Assembly: GCA_964571135.1 (NCBI GenBank)
Contig: CAZMZW010000002.1
Coordinates: 310,001-374,000 of the forward strand
Direction of reading: 5' to 3'
DNA: 64,000 nt
Source of the DNA: CAZMZW01 sp964571135
GTDB taxonomy: Bacteria > Chloroflexota > Anaerolineae > Anaerolineales > Anaerolineaceae
Shown here: positions 1-10,720 of the stretch, one piece after another
How positions within the stretch are numbered: position 1 is the first letter of the stretch
How the letters are laid out: every line of letters begins with the position of its first letter
Made by a program: the position numbers and the translations under genes
Notes under the pieces: generated by a model
The model's input: only the letters and a program-made list of their open reading frames with translations
What the model was told of the DNA's origin: nothing
Databases searched by the model: none

Positions 1-1101
1 GGATTAAGAAAATGTAACCGCAATGATTTCATTTTATCCGGGATAGCTCTCGGGATTGGTTTGCATGGTTATTCTCCAATTCGTATTATGCCATTAGTAA
101 TACTGATTGGTTTTATCTTAGCCTGGTTAAATTCGAAATCCAAGGATTATCGAAAGCTTATTTTCTGGAATTTGTGCTTGCTTGCTTTTACAGCATTTAT
201 TATCTTTTTACCTTTATTCCGATATGCTGTCGAAAACCCCACGATTTTTGGGATTCGGACATTATCTCGATTGACAGCGATTGAACAACCATTACCGGGA
301 TCGGCTTGGCAAATATTCCTAGGTAACTCATGGAATGCTTTGACAATGTTCTTCTTCAATAATGGAGAGATCTGGGTTCATTCAATTCCAAACAGACCTG
401 CACTTGATATTATTACTGCAGTTTTTTTCTTTATTGGATTAATATATCTTCTTCTAAGATTTAAAGAAAAAAGGAACTGGGTTGACCTTTTTGTTCTTCT
501 ATTAATTCCTCTATTGATGCTACCTTCAATCCTTTCACTTGCTTTTCCTCGTGAAAACCCTTCTTTGAATCGAACTAATGCTGCCATTCTTCCTGTTTTT
601 GTGATTGCAGCTCTTGGATTTGAGTATGTTTTTAAAACAATTCTTAACTCGTTGAAAGCTAGACGATCAAAGGCTCTGGCAATTGGATTTATGGTGGTAT
701 TGATATCAATCGCCTTCTTAATGAATTTTAGGTTGGTATTTATCGACTATAGTGAGCAATTTCTCCAAAAGGCTTGGAATTCTTCTGAGATTGGGGCAGT
801 AATAAAGGATTTCGTAAAGAATGGTGGGAATCCTGATAATGCATTCGTTATCCCTTTTCCACACTGGGTGGATACTCGTTTAGTTGGAATAAATGCGGGT
901 TACCCCACGAAAGATTATGCCCTGGCCAGAGATCAGATCATTGCAACAAAATTATTAGCGCCGCCGAAATTATTTATCCTAAAACCAGACGATTATGACT
1001 CAATAAATGAAATTCGAAATATTTATACTCAAATGGATGAACAGGATTATATCTCCAAACAGCCAGGGAAAAACTTTATAATTATCCATGTAAGTAAATA
1101 G
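1..1101 (+). CDS. Glycosyltransferase family 39-like membrane protein (5' end outside window)
   Basis: The reading frame is open from base 1, so this is the C-terminal part of a longer gene. A TTG at 61 is internal. The visible part opens with a hydrophobic stretch containing GIGLHGYSPIR, the pattern of the membrane core of ArnT/PMT-type (GT39) enzymes, which use polyprenyl-phosphate sugars. Several further membrane helices follow, then a soluble C-terminal domain from about residue 250 that faces outside in this family. The acceptor and donor cannot be told from sequence. The gene ends 15 bases before a GT39-YYY fusion and is probably cotranscribed with it. The GT39 assignment rests on pattern similarity; the family varies greatly in sequence. 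Confidence 0.7.
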   Translation, partial: GLRKCNRNDFILSGIALGIGLHGYSPIRIMPLVILIGFILAWLNSKSKDYRKLIFWNLCLLAFTAFIIFLPLFRYAVENPTIFGIRTLSRLTAIEQPLPGSAWQIFLGNSWNALTMFFFNNGEIWVHSIPNRPALDIITAVFFFIGLIYLLLRFKEKRNWVDLFVLLLIPLLMLPSILSLAFPRENPSLNRTNAAILPVFVIAALGFEYVFKTILNSLKARRSKALAIGFMVVLISIAFLMNFRLVFIDYSEQFLQKAWNSSEIGAVIKDFVKNGGNPDNAFVIPFPHWVDTRLVGINAGYPTKDYALARDQIIATKLLAPPKLFILKPDDYDSINEIRNIYTQMDEQDYISKQPGKNFIIIHVSK

Positions 1102-1116
1102 TCCTCGGAGACATTG

Positions 1117-4100
1117 ATGCCTGATAAAGAAAAAAAGAATTCTCGATTTTCTAATTTAATACTGCAGTTTGCATTATTGGTATTAATACTTCTTATTGGG
1201 GCTTATTTTCGCTTTTCCGGAATCAATTGGGATGAGAATTATCATTTACACCCCGATGAACGTTTTCTAACAATGGTGGAATCATCCATTTCGCCGGTGA
1301 AAAACATTTCGGAATATTTTAATACTGAAATATCCAGTTTAAATCCTTATAATTCTGGTTACAGTTTCTTCGTCTATGGAACTTTACCAATATTCTTTAT
1401 TCGATATTTTGCAGGTTGGTTGGGACAGGCTGATTACGGGCATGTATTTATCATTGGCCGATACTTCTCTGGTATTTTTGATCTTTTATCAATCCTGATT
1501 GTCTTTCTCATTACCCAGAGACTATATAAAAATAAATGGATGAGTTTGTTGGCAGCCAGTCTGGCGTCAGTATCAGTTCTATCTATTCAGTTATCGCATT
1601 ATTTTACGGTCGATAGTTTCGCTAACTTCTTCTCGATTTTAGCAATCTATTTTGCTGTTTGTGTAATTGAAGACGTCCCGAATAAAATCAGAAAACCGAT
1701 AAATCGTTCTTCTGGTTTTATCTCCTTTTTAAGGCAATTCTTTGATCTAAAATATTTCTTGTTATTCGGCGTTGCGCTTGGGATGGCGGCAGCATCAAAA
1801 ATAAACACAGTTGTTGTAGCAGCAATACTTCCAATTGCAATATTAATTAACGACCCTTCAATTCTGCATTTCTCCAAAAATAAACAATTTCCAAGGTTTC
1901 TTAGAAATCTATTTGCCTCTGCGATTGTTGGTTTTCTAGTTTTTAGGATTTTTCAACCTTATGCTTTTTCTGGCCCCGGATTTTTCAATATTTCCCTTAA
2001 TCCAAAATGGATCGATAACCTTAAGGAATTAAATTTTCTTAGTTCCGGTGATTCGAATTTTCCTCCATCCCTTCAATGGGCAAGACGACCGATCTGGTTT
2101 GGCCTGGAAAACCTGGTGTTATGGGGAGTGGGGTTGCCAGTTGGAATCATGGCTATTTTTGGTTTTTTATGGATGGGAAAAAAAATAATATTTGGGGAAT
2201 GGCAGCCACACATTCTTTTATGGATTTGGACAGGCTTTTACTTCATTTGGATGACTTTACGTTCAAATCCCACCATGCGATATTTTCTTCCCATTTACCC
2301 AACTATCGCAATTATTACTGCCTGGGGGATGATCAAATTATGGGAAAAAGGAAAAATTAAATATCTCAATTTAAAAGTTGGATTATTTTGGAAAATATTT
2401 GCCGGTTTTCTAATCGGTTGTACTTTGGTATTTTCATTTCTTTGGGCATTTGCCTTTGCGCAAATCTATAATCGTCCTGTCACTCGGGTTAGTGCTAGCG
2501 AATGGATATATCAAAATGTGGAAGGAGCGATAAATTTAAGCGGGACCGCAGATGGTAAAGAAATCAATATTCCCCTGTCTTATCCCCATTATTTTTTATT
2601 GAATACATCAAATTCACTAGTTGTGAAGTTTTCTCCAGAAGAAACAGGTTTTCTTAATGCTCTTACGATTGACCATATCATAGATCCTCTCAGTACGAAT
2701 CAGATAAAAAATATTCAAATTTCAATCGATGATGGGAATGTAAATAGTCCGAAATATATTAAAGCGCGATTATCAGATGTTTTTACAGCGACTGATGATC
2801 CGCGCGGAAATTCTTATCAGGTTCAATTAGATACCCCTGTAGCTGTACAGAAAGGAATTAACTATTTTTTAACTATTCAGGTTGAAAATGGGAAAGATCA
2901 ATTACGATTCGCGGGGAAAATCTTTATAAACCTTGCTTTGCCTGATCATATATTAACCCAGCCAATATTTCTCGCTGCACCAATTCTAAAAACTGAAACG
3001 GAGGTATTTCAATTTACTCCTAATGTAGATGTAAATATCGATCAATTAAAACTTTTTCGGGCAATAGATTGGTCGGGAAATACAAATAACAAGGATCTAT
3101 TCATCAGCATATTGGATTCTTTAAATGAATCTGATATTTTAGCAACCACAAGTATCTCAAATCAGTTTATTGGCCAGAAAGACTACCGTGGAACTATATA
3201 TTTTGTCCCATTCAATAAGCCAGTCTTACTTAAAGAGGGACATCCTTACCTTATTAAAATTCAGTTGGTAGGGGGTAAGGGAGAATTGGCATTCTATGGG
3301 AGTCAGCAAGCAAATGAATCATCCTGGGATGATGCCATTCCTATGGCAATGTACGGGAATAATCCATTTGACAATCAATCAGGTGTGTATCAATCCGACC
3401 TAAATTTTGAAATGTATTGGGATGATAACCAGCAAAAGTTGGATCGATTTGAAACAATATTAGATCAGGCAGATTTCATTTACATTACATCCAATCGTCA
3501 ATGGGGCAGTACAACGCAGATCCCGGAACGTTATCCATTAACCAATACATATTATCGTAATTTGATTGGCTGTCCAGAAGAAAAAGATATTCAATGGTGT
3601 TATCGAGTCGCGCAGCCAGGCACATTTCAGGGGAATTTGGGGTTTGAACTGATTAAAGTGTTTCAATCGGATCCAAACCTTAGGGGACCACGGATTAATA
3701 CCCAGTTTGCAGAAGAGGCTTTTACAGTTTATGACCATCCCAAGGTGCTGATTTTCAAGAAAACAGATAAATTTTCAAACAGTAATGTTCACGCTATATT
3801 TGCAAAAGTAGACTTGACCAAAGTCATAAATCTCACTCCTGGTCAAGCCGGCCTTACTCCTGGAACATTGACCATGCCGACAAGCATGAAGGAACGGCAA
3901 TACTCTGGGGGAACCTGGTCAGAATTATTTAACCCTGATTCGATAATTAATACGAATTCTTTTGTGGGATTATTGGTTTGGTATCTCTTAATAACAGTAT
4001 TAGGATGGATAGTTTATCCAACAGTAAGACTGGCGCTTCATGGATTGAGTGATAAAGGCTACCCAATCACTAAACTGGCCGGTCTTTTATTACTAGCTTT

Positions 4101-6408
4101 ACCTGTCTGGTTGGCGGGTTCTCTTGGAATTGAATTCAATAAAATATCTATCACTTTGTCCATTTTTTTATTGATCATGCTTAATTTCTTTTTGTTTCAA
4201 AAACAAAAGAGTGAGATCCTGGAAGAAATTAGAACACACCTTCAATATTATCTAAAAATAGAAATTATTTCAGTAATCTTTTTCCTGATCTTTTTGGCTA
4301 TTCGTATAGGCAATCCGGATTTATGGCACCAGTATAAGGGTGGTGAAAAGCCAATGGATTTCTCTTATTTCAATGCCGTTCTTAAAAGTACTGTATTTCC
4401 TCCTTACGATCCCTGGTTCACAGGGGGGTATATCAATTATTACTATTATGGATTTGTGATTGCCGGTATACCAGTAAAATGGTTGGGTTTGAATCCATCT
4501 GTGGCATATAACTATATTTTGCCCACATTCTTCAGTTTTGCTGCCATGGGCGCTTTTTCTTTTGGGTGGAACATCATTAAATCTTTACCAAAGATGGGGA
4601 TAGACCGATTTAAGAATAGTGTAAATCATTGGAAAACAAGCATTCATAACATTATTTCAAACCCATATTTCGTTGGATTGAGCACCACATCATTATTTTT
4701 AATAGTTGGTAATCTTGGTACCGTGCGAATGATTTTCCATGGATTACAGCGCTTAGCCTCGGCGGGAATACCCATCGAAACGGGTAACTTTATCCAAAGA
4801 GCAGTATGGTCAATCCAAGGTTTTTTTCAAGTTCTGGCTGGAAATAGGATGAGTTTTTATCCAGGTGATTGGTATTGGATTCCCAGCCGAGCTATTCCCG
4901 GGGAGTCAATCACTGAGTTTCCATTTTTTACTTTTTTATATGCTGATCCACATGCACATTTATTTGCACTTGCAATTACGATCCTGGTACTGCTATGGTG
5001 TTTATCGATTCTGGCAATAAAAAATGACTGGTTTGACAAAAAGGAAAAAATTCAAAATATATCTTCCTTGGTTTTTGGCGCAATTGTTGTAGGCGCTTTA
5101 CGAATTACCAATACCTGGGACTTTCCAATATATTTGGGAATCTCAGTAATTATATTGGGTTATGCCCATCTAATGAATCGAAGTAAGAACGGTAAACCCT
5201 TCAAATTTGACTTTTTTCCATGGCGGAGTATCTTTAACTTGGTGGTTGTCATTGGGATTTTTATATCCCTCACATTATTATTGTATTTACCTTACAGTCA
5301 ATGGTATGGTCAAGCCTACACTTCCATTGAACTTTGGCAGGGGAGTCGTACACCTTTGGCTTCATATTTAACTCACTGGGGGTTGTTCCTCTTTATCACA
5401 TTATCTTGGTGTGTATGGGAATTACGTAATTGGATGGCTACAACTCCTTTAAAGGCTTTACAAAAAATATCCGCCTATCGCAATTATTTTATTGCTGCAT
5501 TTATTTTCCTATTATTTGGCAGCTTATGGATGATTATTAATGGAATTCAAAGCGCATTGGTGGTTATTCCTTTGCTACTAATTGGGGTCTTCTTGATCTT
5601 CAGGAAAAACCAAACCGATGTAAATCGATTTCTAGCATTCCTTTCGCTAATAGGGTGGAGCCTGACCCTGGTTGTTGAATTAGTAGTGCTTAAAGGGGAT
5701 ATTGGGCGGATGAATACGGTTTTTAAATTCTATTTGCAAGCCTGGACCCTCTTATCGATCACCTCCGCTGGTTACTTATTCTTAATACTTCGTTCAGTTT
5801 TTCAGGAATGGCGACCGAAATGGAAATCAATATGGTTACTCGGTCTAACCATATTATTGATGGGTGTATCTCTATTTCCCATTACTGCAACAATAGATAA
5901 AATATCAGATCGGATGGTTAATAATATACCCATCACACTTGATGGAATGGCTTATATGCAAACGGCAAAGTATTCTGAGGGTGATACTTCAATGGATCTG
6001 GATCAGGATTATCAAGGGATTCTTTGGATGCAAAAGAATGTTATCGGTTCACCAGTGATCCTTGAGGCCAATGTTCCCGAATATCGATGGGGTACCCGTT
6101 ATACCGTTTATACTGGTTTGCCTGGAGTCATTGGTTGGAACTGGCATCAACGTCAGCAAAGAGCTATTCTTCCATCAAATTGGGTAACTGATCGATTAGA
6201 CGAAGTTCAAAAGTTTTACCAGACAATTAATATTGAAGAGGCAAAAAGTTTCATAGAAAAATACCAGATCAAGTATATTATTGTGGGGCAACTTGAAAAA
6301 ATAGTCTATCCTGGTGCGGGGCTGGCAAAATTTCAAACTTTGGATGGTGTACTTTGGAAATCCGTTTTTCAATTCAAAAATACCACTATCTATGAAGTGA
6401 AGGTGTAA
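1117..6408 (+). CDS. Giant membrane protein: GT39-like N-terminal half fused to a YYY-family (DUF2298) domain
   Basis: This 1,763-residue polytopic protein has two parts. Residues 1 to about 470 look like a GT39 mannosyltransferase-type core: an acidic DENYHLHPDERF motif follows the first helix, and later helices carry YFTVDSF. A long soluble middle region, about 470-940, contains beta-rich repeats and is probably extracytoplasmic. From about 950 to the end comes a Chlor_Arch_YYY (DUF2298) domain with its name-giving run of tyrosines (INYYYYGF) and the GEKPMDF motif. I chose the ATG at 1117 over the TTG three bases earlier because CGGAG at 1106-1110 sits six bases before it. The function of YYY proteins is unknown to me; envelope glycan or lipid-linked sugar assembly is an inference from the fusion. 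Confidence 0.8.
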   Translation: MPDKEKKNSRFSNLILQFALLVLILLIGAYFRFSGINWDENYHLHPDERFLTMVESSISPVKNISEYFNTEISSLNPYNSGYSFFVYGTLPIFFIRYFAGWLGQADYGHVFIIGRYFSGIFDLLSILIVFLITQRLYKNKWMSLLAASLASVSVLSIQLSHYFTVDSFANFFSILAIYFAVCVIEDVPNKIRKPINRSSGFISFLRQFFDLKYFLLFGVALGMAAASKINTVVVAAILPIAILINDPSILHFSKNKQFPRFLRNLFASAIVGFLVFRIFQPYAFSGPGFFNISLNPKWIDNLKELNFLSSGDSNFPPSLQWARRPIWFGLENLVLWGVGLPVGIMAIFGFLWMGKKIIFGEWQPHILLWIWTGFYFIWMTLRSNPTMRYFLPIYPTIAIITAWGMIKLWEKGKIKYLNLKVGLFWKIFAGFLIGCTLVFSFLWAFAFAQIYNRPVTRVSASEWIYQNVEGAINLSGTADGKEINIPLSYPHYFLLNTSNSLVVKFSPEETGFLNALTIDHIIDPLSTNQIKNIQISIDDGNVNSPKYIKARLSDVFTATDDPRGNSYQVQLDTPVAVQKGINYFLTIQVENGKDQLRFAGKIFINLALPDHILTQPIFLAAPILKTETEVFQFTPNVDVNIDQLKLFRAIDWSGNTNNKDLFISILDSLNESDILATTSISNQFIGQKDYRGTIYFVPFNKPVLLKEGHPYLIKIQLVGGKGELAFYGSQQANESSWDDAIPMAMYGNNPFDNQSGVYQSDLNFEMYWDDNQQKLDRFETILDQADFIYITSNRQWGSTTQIPERYPLTNTYYRNLIGCPEEKDIQWCYRVAQPGTFQGNLGFELIKVFQSDPNLRGPRINTQFAEEAFTVYDHPKVLIFKKTDKFSNSNVHAIFAKVDLTKVINLTPGQAGLTPGTLTMPTSMKERQYSGGTWSELFNPDSIINTNSFVGLLVWYLLITVLGWIVYPTVRLALHGLSDKGYPITKLAGLLLLALPVWLAGSLGIEFNKISITLSIFLLIMLNFFLFQKQKSEILEEIRTHLQYYLKIEIISVIFFLIFLAIRIGNPDLWHQYKGGEKPMDFSYFNAVLKSTVFPPYDPWFTGGYINYYYYGFVIAGIPVKWLGLNPSVAYNYILPTFFSFAAMGAFSFGWNIIKSLPKMGIDRFKNSVNHWKTSIHNIISNPYFVGLSTTSLFLIVGNLGTVRMIFHGLQRLASAGIPIETGNFIQRAVWSIQGFFQVLAGNRMSFYPGDWYWIPSRAIPGESITEFPFFTFLYADPHAHLFALAITILVLLWCLSILAIKNDWFDKKEKIQNISSLVFGAIVVGALRITNTWDFPIYLGISVIILGYAHLMNRSKNGKPFKFDFFPWRSIFNLVVVIGIFISLTLLLYLPYSQWYGQAYTSIELWQGSRTPLASYLTHWGLFLFITLSWCVWELRNWMATTPLKALQKISAYRNYFIAAFIFLLFGSLWMIINGIQSALVVIPLLLIGVFLIFRKNQTDVNRFLAFLSLIGWSLTLVVELVVLKGDIGRMNTVFKFYLQAWTLLSITSAGYLFLILRSVFQEWRPKWKSIWLLGLTILLMGVSLFPITATIDKISDRMVNNIPITLDGMAYMQTAKYSEGDTSMDLDQDYQGILWMQKNVIGSPVILEANVPEYRWGTRYTVYTGLPGVIGWNWHQRQQRAILPSNWVTDRLDEVQKFYQTINIEEAKSFIEKYQIKYIIVGQLEKIVYPGAGLAKFQTLDGVLWKSVFQFKNTTIYEVKV

Positions 6409-6419
6409 AACAGGTAATT

Positions 6420-8960
6420 ATGATTCAATTCTTACTTTGGTACTTTGCCATCTCACTACTTGGTCTAATTGCATTTCCCATTGTATATCGACTTTTACCA
6501 TTCTTAGCTGATAGAGGTTATTCCTTTTCCCGAATAGCGGGTTTACTTATCTGGTCCTATATTTTCTGGATTCTTACATCGCTGGGTGTATTATCAAATA
6601 ATATCAATGGGGCTTTTATTGGTCTTCTGGGGATAATTGTTTTTTCATTATTTTCAATCCGTCAAAATTATTGGAGTGAAATAAAACAATGGCTTAGATT
6701 TAAACTTAAGCTTGTTCTGATCATTGAAATATTATTCTTATTCGCTTTTGGCTTTTGGACTTTGGTCAGGGCTGCAAATCCGGATATCCTGGGAACGGAA
6801 AAACCAATGGAATTGGCATTTATCAATTCAATTTCACGTACCCCTGTTTTTCCACCAAATGATCCCTGGCTATCAGGTTATGCCATTTCTTATTACTATT
6901 TTGGATATGTAATGGTGGCGCTGATCGGATACATGACTGGCACGCCACCGGTCATTTCATTTAATTTAGCACTTTCATCCTGGTTTGCGTTAACTGCGTT
7001 GGGTTGCTATGGGGTGGTATTTAACTTGTTACGAACATGGCAGGATTATCAATCAAAAGCAAGAATTAAGCCAAATGCAAAGAAAGAGCATTTCCTTTAT
7101 TCAAGTTTATTGGGTCCATTTTTTGTTTTGATTTTGAGTAACGCAGAGGGTTTCCTGGAAATGCTTCATGCCAAAGGTTTCTTCTGGCAAATGGGTCCCG
7201 ATGGATTATTACAATCTAAATTCTGGTCATGGTTGAACATCCAGGAATTAAATCAACCACCAGCAACGCCTTTTTCGTTCATCCCTGGGCGTGTTGGTGG
7301 AATTTGGTGGTGGAGGGCTTCCCGCGTTTTACAAGATTTTGATATTCTGGGTCACTCACGTGAGATTATTGATGAATTTCCTTTTTTTTCCTATTACCTT
7401 GGTGATTTGCATCCCCATGTTCTGGCAATGCCATTTGGCTTATTAGCGATAGGGTTAGCTCTAAATCTGTTCCGGGGTATCGAAAGTGAATATAAGAATG
7501 CAACATTACTTCAATGGTTAAAAAAACCATTATTCTGGTTTATTGTTGTAACATGTGGGGGAATCGCTTTTATTAATACTTGGGATTTACCTATTTATAT
7601 AAGTATTATTTTATTCACATATTTATTCGTTCGGATCAAGGAAAAAGGATGGAAAATAAAAAGGATTTGGGAGATTATTGCAGCAGGATTGATTATTGGG
7701 GTGAGTTGCTTTTTACTTTACCTGCCATTCTTTTTAAGTTTTTCATCACAAGCGGGCGGGATTTTACCAAGTCTAAATTTCTTCACAAGAGGGATTAATT
7801 TCTGGGTAATGTTCCTTCCTTTTCTTTCACTCATAATAATATTTCTTATCTGGTTGTTGCAATATTCAAAAAAGGAATTTTCATTTAAACAAAGTTTAAT
7901 TATCAGCTGTGCAATCCTGCTTATTCTTGGTCTATTCTCTTATGGGATAGCCTGTTTAATTGGCAATTTAACTGAACTAGTTGTTGTATTTCAAAGAATA
8001 ATAGGAAAGAGCAATATCAGCGAGATTGCAACGATTAATTCTCTTTCAAATACATTTCTTGCGGTTCATGGTGGAATCCCGATAAACGAAGTGATAATCT
8101 CTTCAATCCAAAATAGGATAACCTCACCAATAACGATGATCTCATTATTAATAATTATTGTATTGGTGTTAGCTTATTCTCTTTCTTTCATCTTCCATAA
8201 TACGAAAAAGACTTCATTCATAATCGAAAATTATGGCTATCTTCCAATTTTATTATTGGTTTTTATGGGTGCTTTACTTTGTATTATTCCGGAATTTATT
8301 TATTTGCGAGATGTATTCGGAACCCGAATGAATACTATTTTCAAAATTTACTTTCAAATATGGATCGTCTGGGGCATTGCCTCAGCATCCATTACAGTAA
8401 TAATTTGGAGTGAACTCAAAAAACAATGGAAATATATTTTTGGCTTGTTCTTCAGCATCATCATAATAATATGCTGTGCTTACCCATTCTTTGGTTTAAT
8501 AGAAAAACTACGTGACTTTAACCCAAATCAATTGTCCCTGGATGGCAGTAATTTCATGCAAAAATATGATCAAGATGAATATTTGGCCATCAATTGGCTA
8601 AGAAGTGCAAAATATGGTTATATTGCTGAAGTCGTTGGTGGGAGTTATACCGGATATGGCCGTGTCTCAACATTTTCTGGTTTACCAACGGTTCTTGGTT
8701 GGCCAGGTCATGAAATGCAATGGAGAGGTGGAGGGACTGAACTGGGAAGCCGGGAGAGCGATATCCAATTATTATTTGAGACTCATGATTGGGTTACTGC
8801 TGAAGAAATAATTATTAAATATGCAATTCGGTATATTTATATTGGAAATTTAGAAAGATCTAAATATCAAATTGATGAAGTAAAATTTCAAAATAATTTG
8901 TACAAGGTATATGAAAATGCCTCTGTGTCAATCTATACAACAAACTTGAATAAACAATGA
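6420..8960 (+). CDS. YYY-family (DUF2298) polytopic membrane protein
   Basis: This 846-residue stand-alone YYY-family protein is a paralogue of the C-terminal half of the gene before it. Both share a start resembling FPIVYRLLPFLADRGY, a GTEKPMELAF motif, a tyrosine-rich ISYYYFGYV motif and a DLHPHVLAMP motif (AHLFAL in the neighbour). A dozen or more membrane helices can be recognised, and the last 150 residues form a soluble domain with GGSYTGYGRVS. It starts at ATG 6420, 11 bases after its neighbour, and its stop overlaps the next start by four bases (ATGA), so the genes are translationally coupled. The biochemical role is not known. Confidence 0.8.
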   Translation: MIQFLLWYFAISLLGLIAFPIVYRLLPFLADRGYSFSRIAGLLIWSYIFWILTSLGVLSNNINGAFIGLLGIIVFSLFSIRQNYWSEIKQWLRFKLKLVLIIEILFLFAFGFWTLVRAANPDILGTEKPMELAFINSISRTPVFPPNDPWLSGYAISYYYFGYVMVALIGYMTGTPPVISFNLALSSWFALTALGCYGVVFNLLRTWQDYQSKARIKPNAKKEHFLYSSLLGPFFVLILSNAEGFLEMLHAKGFFWQMGPDGLLQSKFWSWLNIQELNQPPATPFSFIPGRVGGIWWWRASRVLQDFDILGHSREIIDEFPFFSYYLGDLHPHVLAMPFGLLAIGLALNLFRGIESEYKNATLLQWLKKPLFWFIVVTCGGIAFINTWDLPIYISIILFTYLFVRIKEKGWKIKRIWEIIAAGLIIGVSCFLLYLPFFLSFSSQAGGILPSLNFFTRGINFWVMFLPFLSLIIIFLIWLLQYSKKEFSFKQSLIISCAILLILGLFSYGIACLIGNLTELVVVFQRIIGKSNISEIATINSLSNTFLAVHGGIPINEVIISSIQNRITSPITMISLLIIIVLVLAYSLSFIFHNTKKTSFIIENYGYLPILLLVFMGALLCIIPEFIYLRDVFGTRMNTIFKIYFQIWIVWGIASASITVIIWSELKKQWKYIFGLFFSIIIIICCAYPFFGLIEKLRDFNPNQLSLDGSNFMQKYDQDEYLAINWLRSAKYGYIAEVVGGSYTGYGRVSTFSGLPTVLGWPGHEMQWRGGGTELGSRESDIQLLFETHDWVTAEEIIIKYAIRYIYIGNLERSKYQIDEVKFQNNLYKVYENASVSIYTTNLNKQ

Positions 8961-10705
8961 TATCAGTCTCACCAAATAATAAGAAAATCACTTATGAACT
9001 TGCTCTTTATACCGGCATCCTGCTATTAGCCGCACTTTTAAGGTTTCCTCAATTAGGGAATTCTCCACTAAATGATTTCGAAGCGAAACTAGCTTTAGGT
9101 TCTATCGATTTGCAGAGAGGCACTAATGGCATTCAGTCCGCTCAGCCATTGTATTTATGTCTAACTTCTCTACTCTTTATTTTTGCCTCCAATAATTTTA
9201 CTGCCAGGATCGTATCTGCCCTTGCCGGTTGTCTGTTTACTATTACCCCGTTCTTTTTTAATAAATGGATCGGAAGGAAAGAATCTTTATTATTCGGTTT
9301 ATTTTTCGCCCTCGACCCTGCGCTGATATCAATCTCCCGTCAGGCAGATAGTAGGATGATGACATTATTACTATTTATTATTTTTATTGCCAGTATTTTA
9401 TTTTGTAAAAAATTGTATACAGGCATAATAAGCGGTTTACTTATATTATGTGGGTCTTCCATCGTTCAACTTTCTTTTCCTATAGTTCTATCCCTTTTTC
9501 TTTTTTATCAGCTATTGAAAAGCAATAAAAAGTATCTAAAAATAGTCAAAGGGTTCATTTCAACAAATAGAAGTGAGTTATCTGGAATTATTCTGGGGTG
9601 TGTAATTACAGTAGTCTTTATTGGTACGCGAATGTCTAGTAGACCTGGCCTTATAAATTTAATCCCCCAGAGTTTTATAAGTTTAATTAATTATGAGTCG
9701 GTACAAGGTCAATTATTTAATCAAATCTCATTTTTATCCATTTTATTCTTTTCCTGTTATCCTCTGGTTTTCTTGCTTTGTTTTGTTGGTGTAATCAGAG
9801 AGATAATCAGAAAAGATGCGAAGGCCCAATTTGTATTGATCCTTTTATTGATATCTTTTTTATTCTTTTTAGGCAATCCCAATTCAAAACCCGTGGATAT
9901 ATACTTCCTTCTCATTCCCTTGTATTATTTTGGGATTAAAAGTATTCTTTACTGGATTGATCTGTTAAAGATTTATCCTAAAGAAAGTCTACTTATTGGC
10001 ATTCCAGTTATTTGTCTTCTAGGATTTATCTGGCTGGCAGTTTTGAGAATCTTAAATTTACCCATAGGCAGCATCGATACAGCTCAGATGTTCATCCTTT
10101 TGATTGGAAGTATGTTTTTATTGGGACTCATCATTGTTTTGATTGCATGGGCATGGTCGCTCAAAGCGGCCTTAAGCGGTTTAAGTTTAGGAATCATCTT
10201 CCTACTGGCACTGTTTCAAATTTCGGTAGGTATTCATGCAACTGGGATCGTACCCAGACCTGAATCAGAATTATGGTGGTTGGAAAACTACTTTAGTGGA
10301 TCAAAAGCCCTTACAAAAACTATCGAAGAAATTTCCATGTGGAACACGGGATTTAAAAACAAACTTGATGTCGCACTCGTGGGAATTGATTCTCCTTCAA
10401 TTGAATGGGTTTTAAAAGAGCAGGCTATTGAAAAGTTTATTACGATGCCTATAAAAGAGTCTCCTTCGATAGTGATAATGAAAGGGGGAAATGAGCTATC
10501 CCTAAAAGCGGGATATCGAGGTCAAAAATTTTCTTTACACTCTTATCCGAAGTGGACAATGAATTTCGATCAATCATTGATCTCTATAGATTTCTACCGA
10601 TGGCTATTATTGCGAGACGGGATGATAGAAAATGATGATGCTGAAATATGGGCACGAGCAGATCTATTCATTGGCAGCAATATTATATTTGAGAATAATT
10701 ATTAA
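8957..10705 (+). CDS. GT39/Agl23-like membrane protein
   Basis: This 582-residue protein has about eleven predicted membrane helices. Its N-terminal region, LRFPQLGNSPLNDFEAKLA, fits the acidic first loop of GT39-type glycosyltransferases and of the Agl23-like group often found beside YYY genes in Chloroflexi and archaea. A soluble C-terminal part, about 430-582, ends the protein. The four-base overlap with the YYY gene upstream supports one operon of envelope sugar-transfer proteins. Whether it is a true transferase or only a fold relative cannot be settled here. Confidence 0.65.
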   Translation: MISVSPNNKKITYELALYTGILLLAALLRFPQLGNSPLNDFEAKLALGSIDLQRGTNGIQSAQPLYLCLTSLLFIFASNNFTARIVSALAGCLFTITPFFFNKWIGRKESLLFGLFFALDPALISISRQADSRMMTLLLFIIFIASILFCKKLYTGIISGLLILCGSSIVQLSFPIVLSLFLFYQLLKSNKKYLKIVKGFISTNRSELSGIILGCVITVVFIGTRMSSRPGLINLIPQSFISLINYESVQGQLFNQISFLSILFFSCYPLVFLLCFVGVIREIIRKDAKAQFVLILLLISFLFFLGNPNSKPVDIYFLLIPLYYFGIKSILYWIDLLKIYPKESLLIGIPVICLLGFIWLAVLRILNLPIGSIDTAQMFILLIGSMFLLGLIIVLIAWAWSLKAALSGLSLGIIFLLALFQISVGIHATGIVPRPESELWWLENYFSGSKALTKTIEEISMWNTGFKNKLDVALVGIDSPSIEWVLKEQAIEKFITMPIKESPSIVIMKGGNELSLKAGYRGQKFSLHSYPKWTMNFDQSLISIDFYRWLLLRDGMIENDDAEIWARADLFIGSNIIFENNY

Positions 10706-10720
10706 TGGTGAAAAATATTA

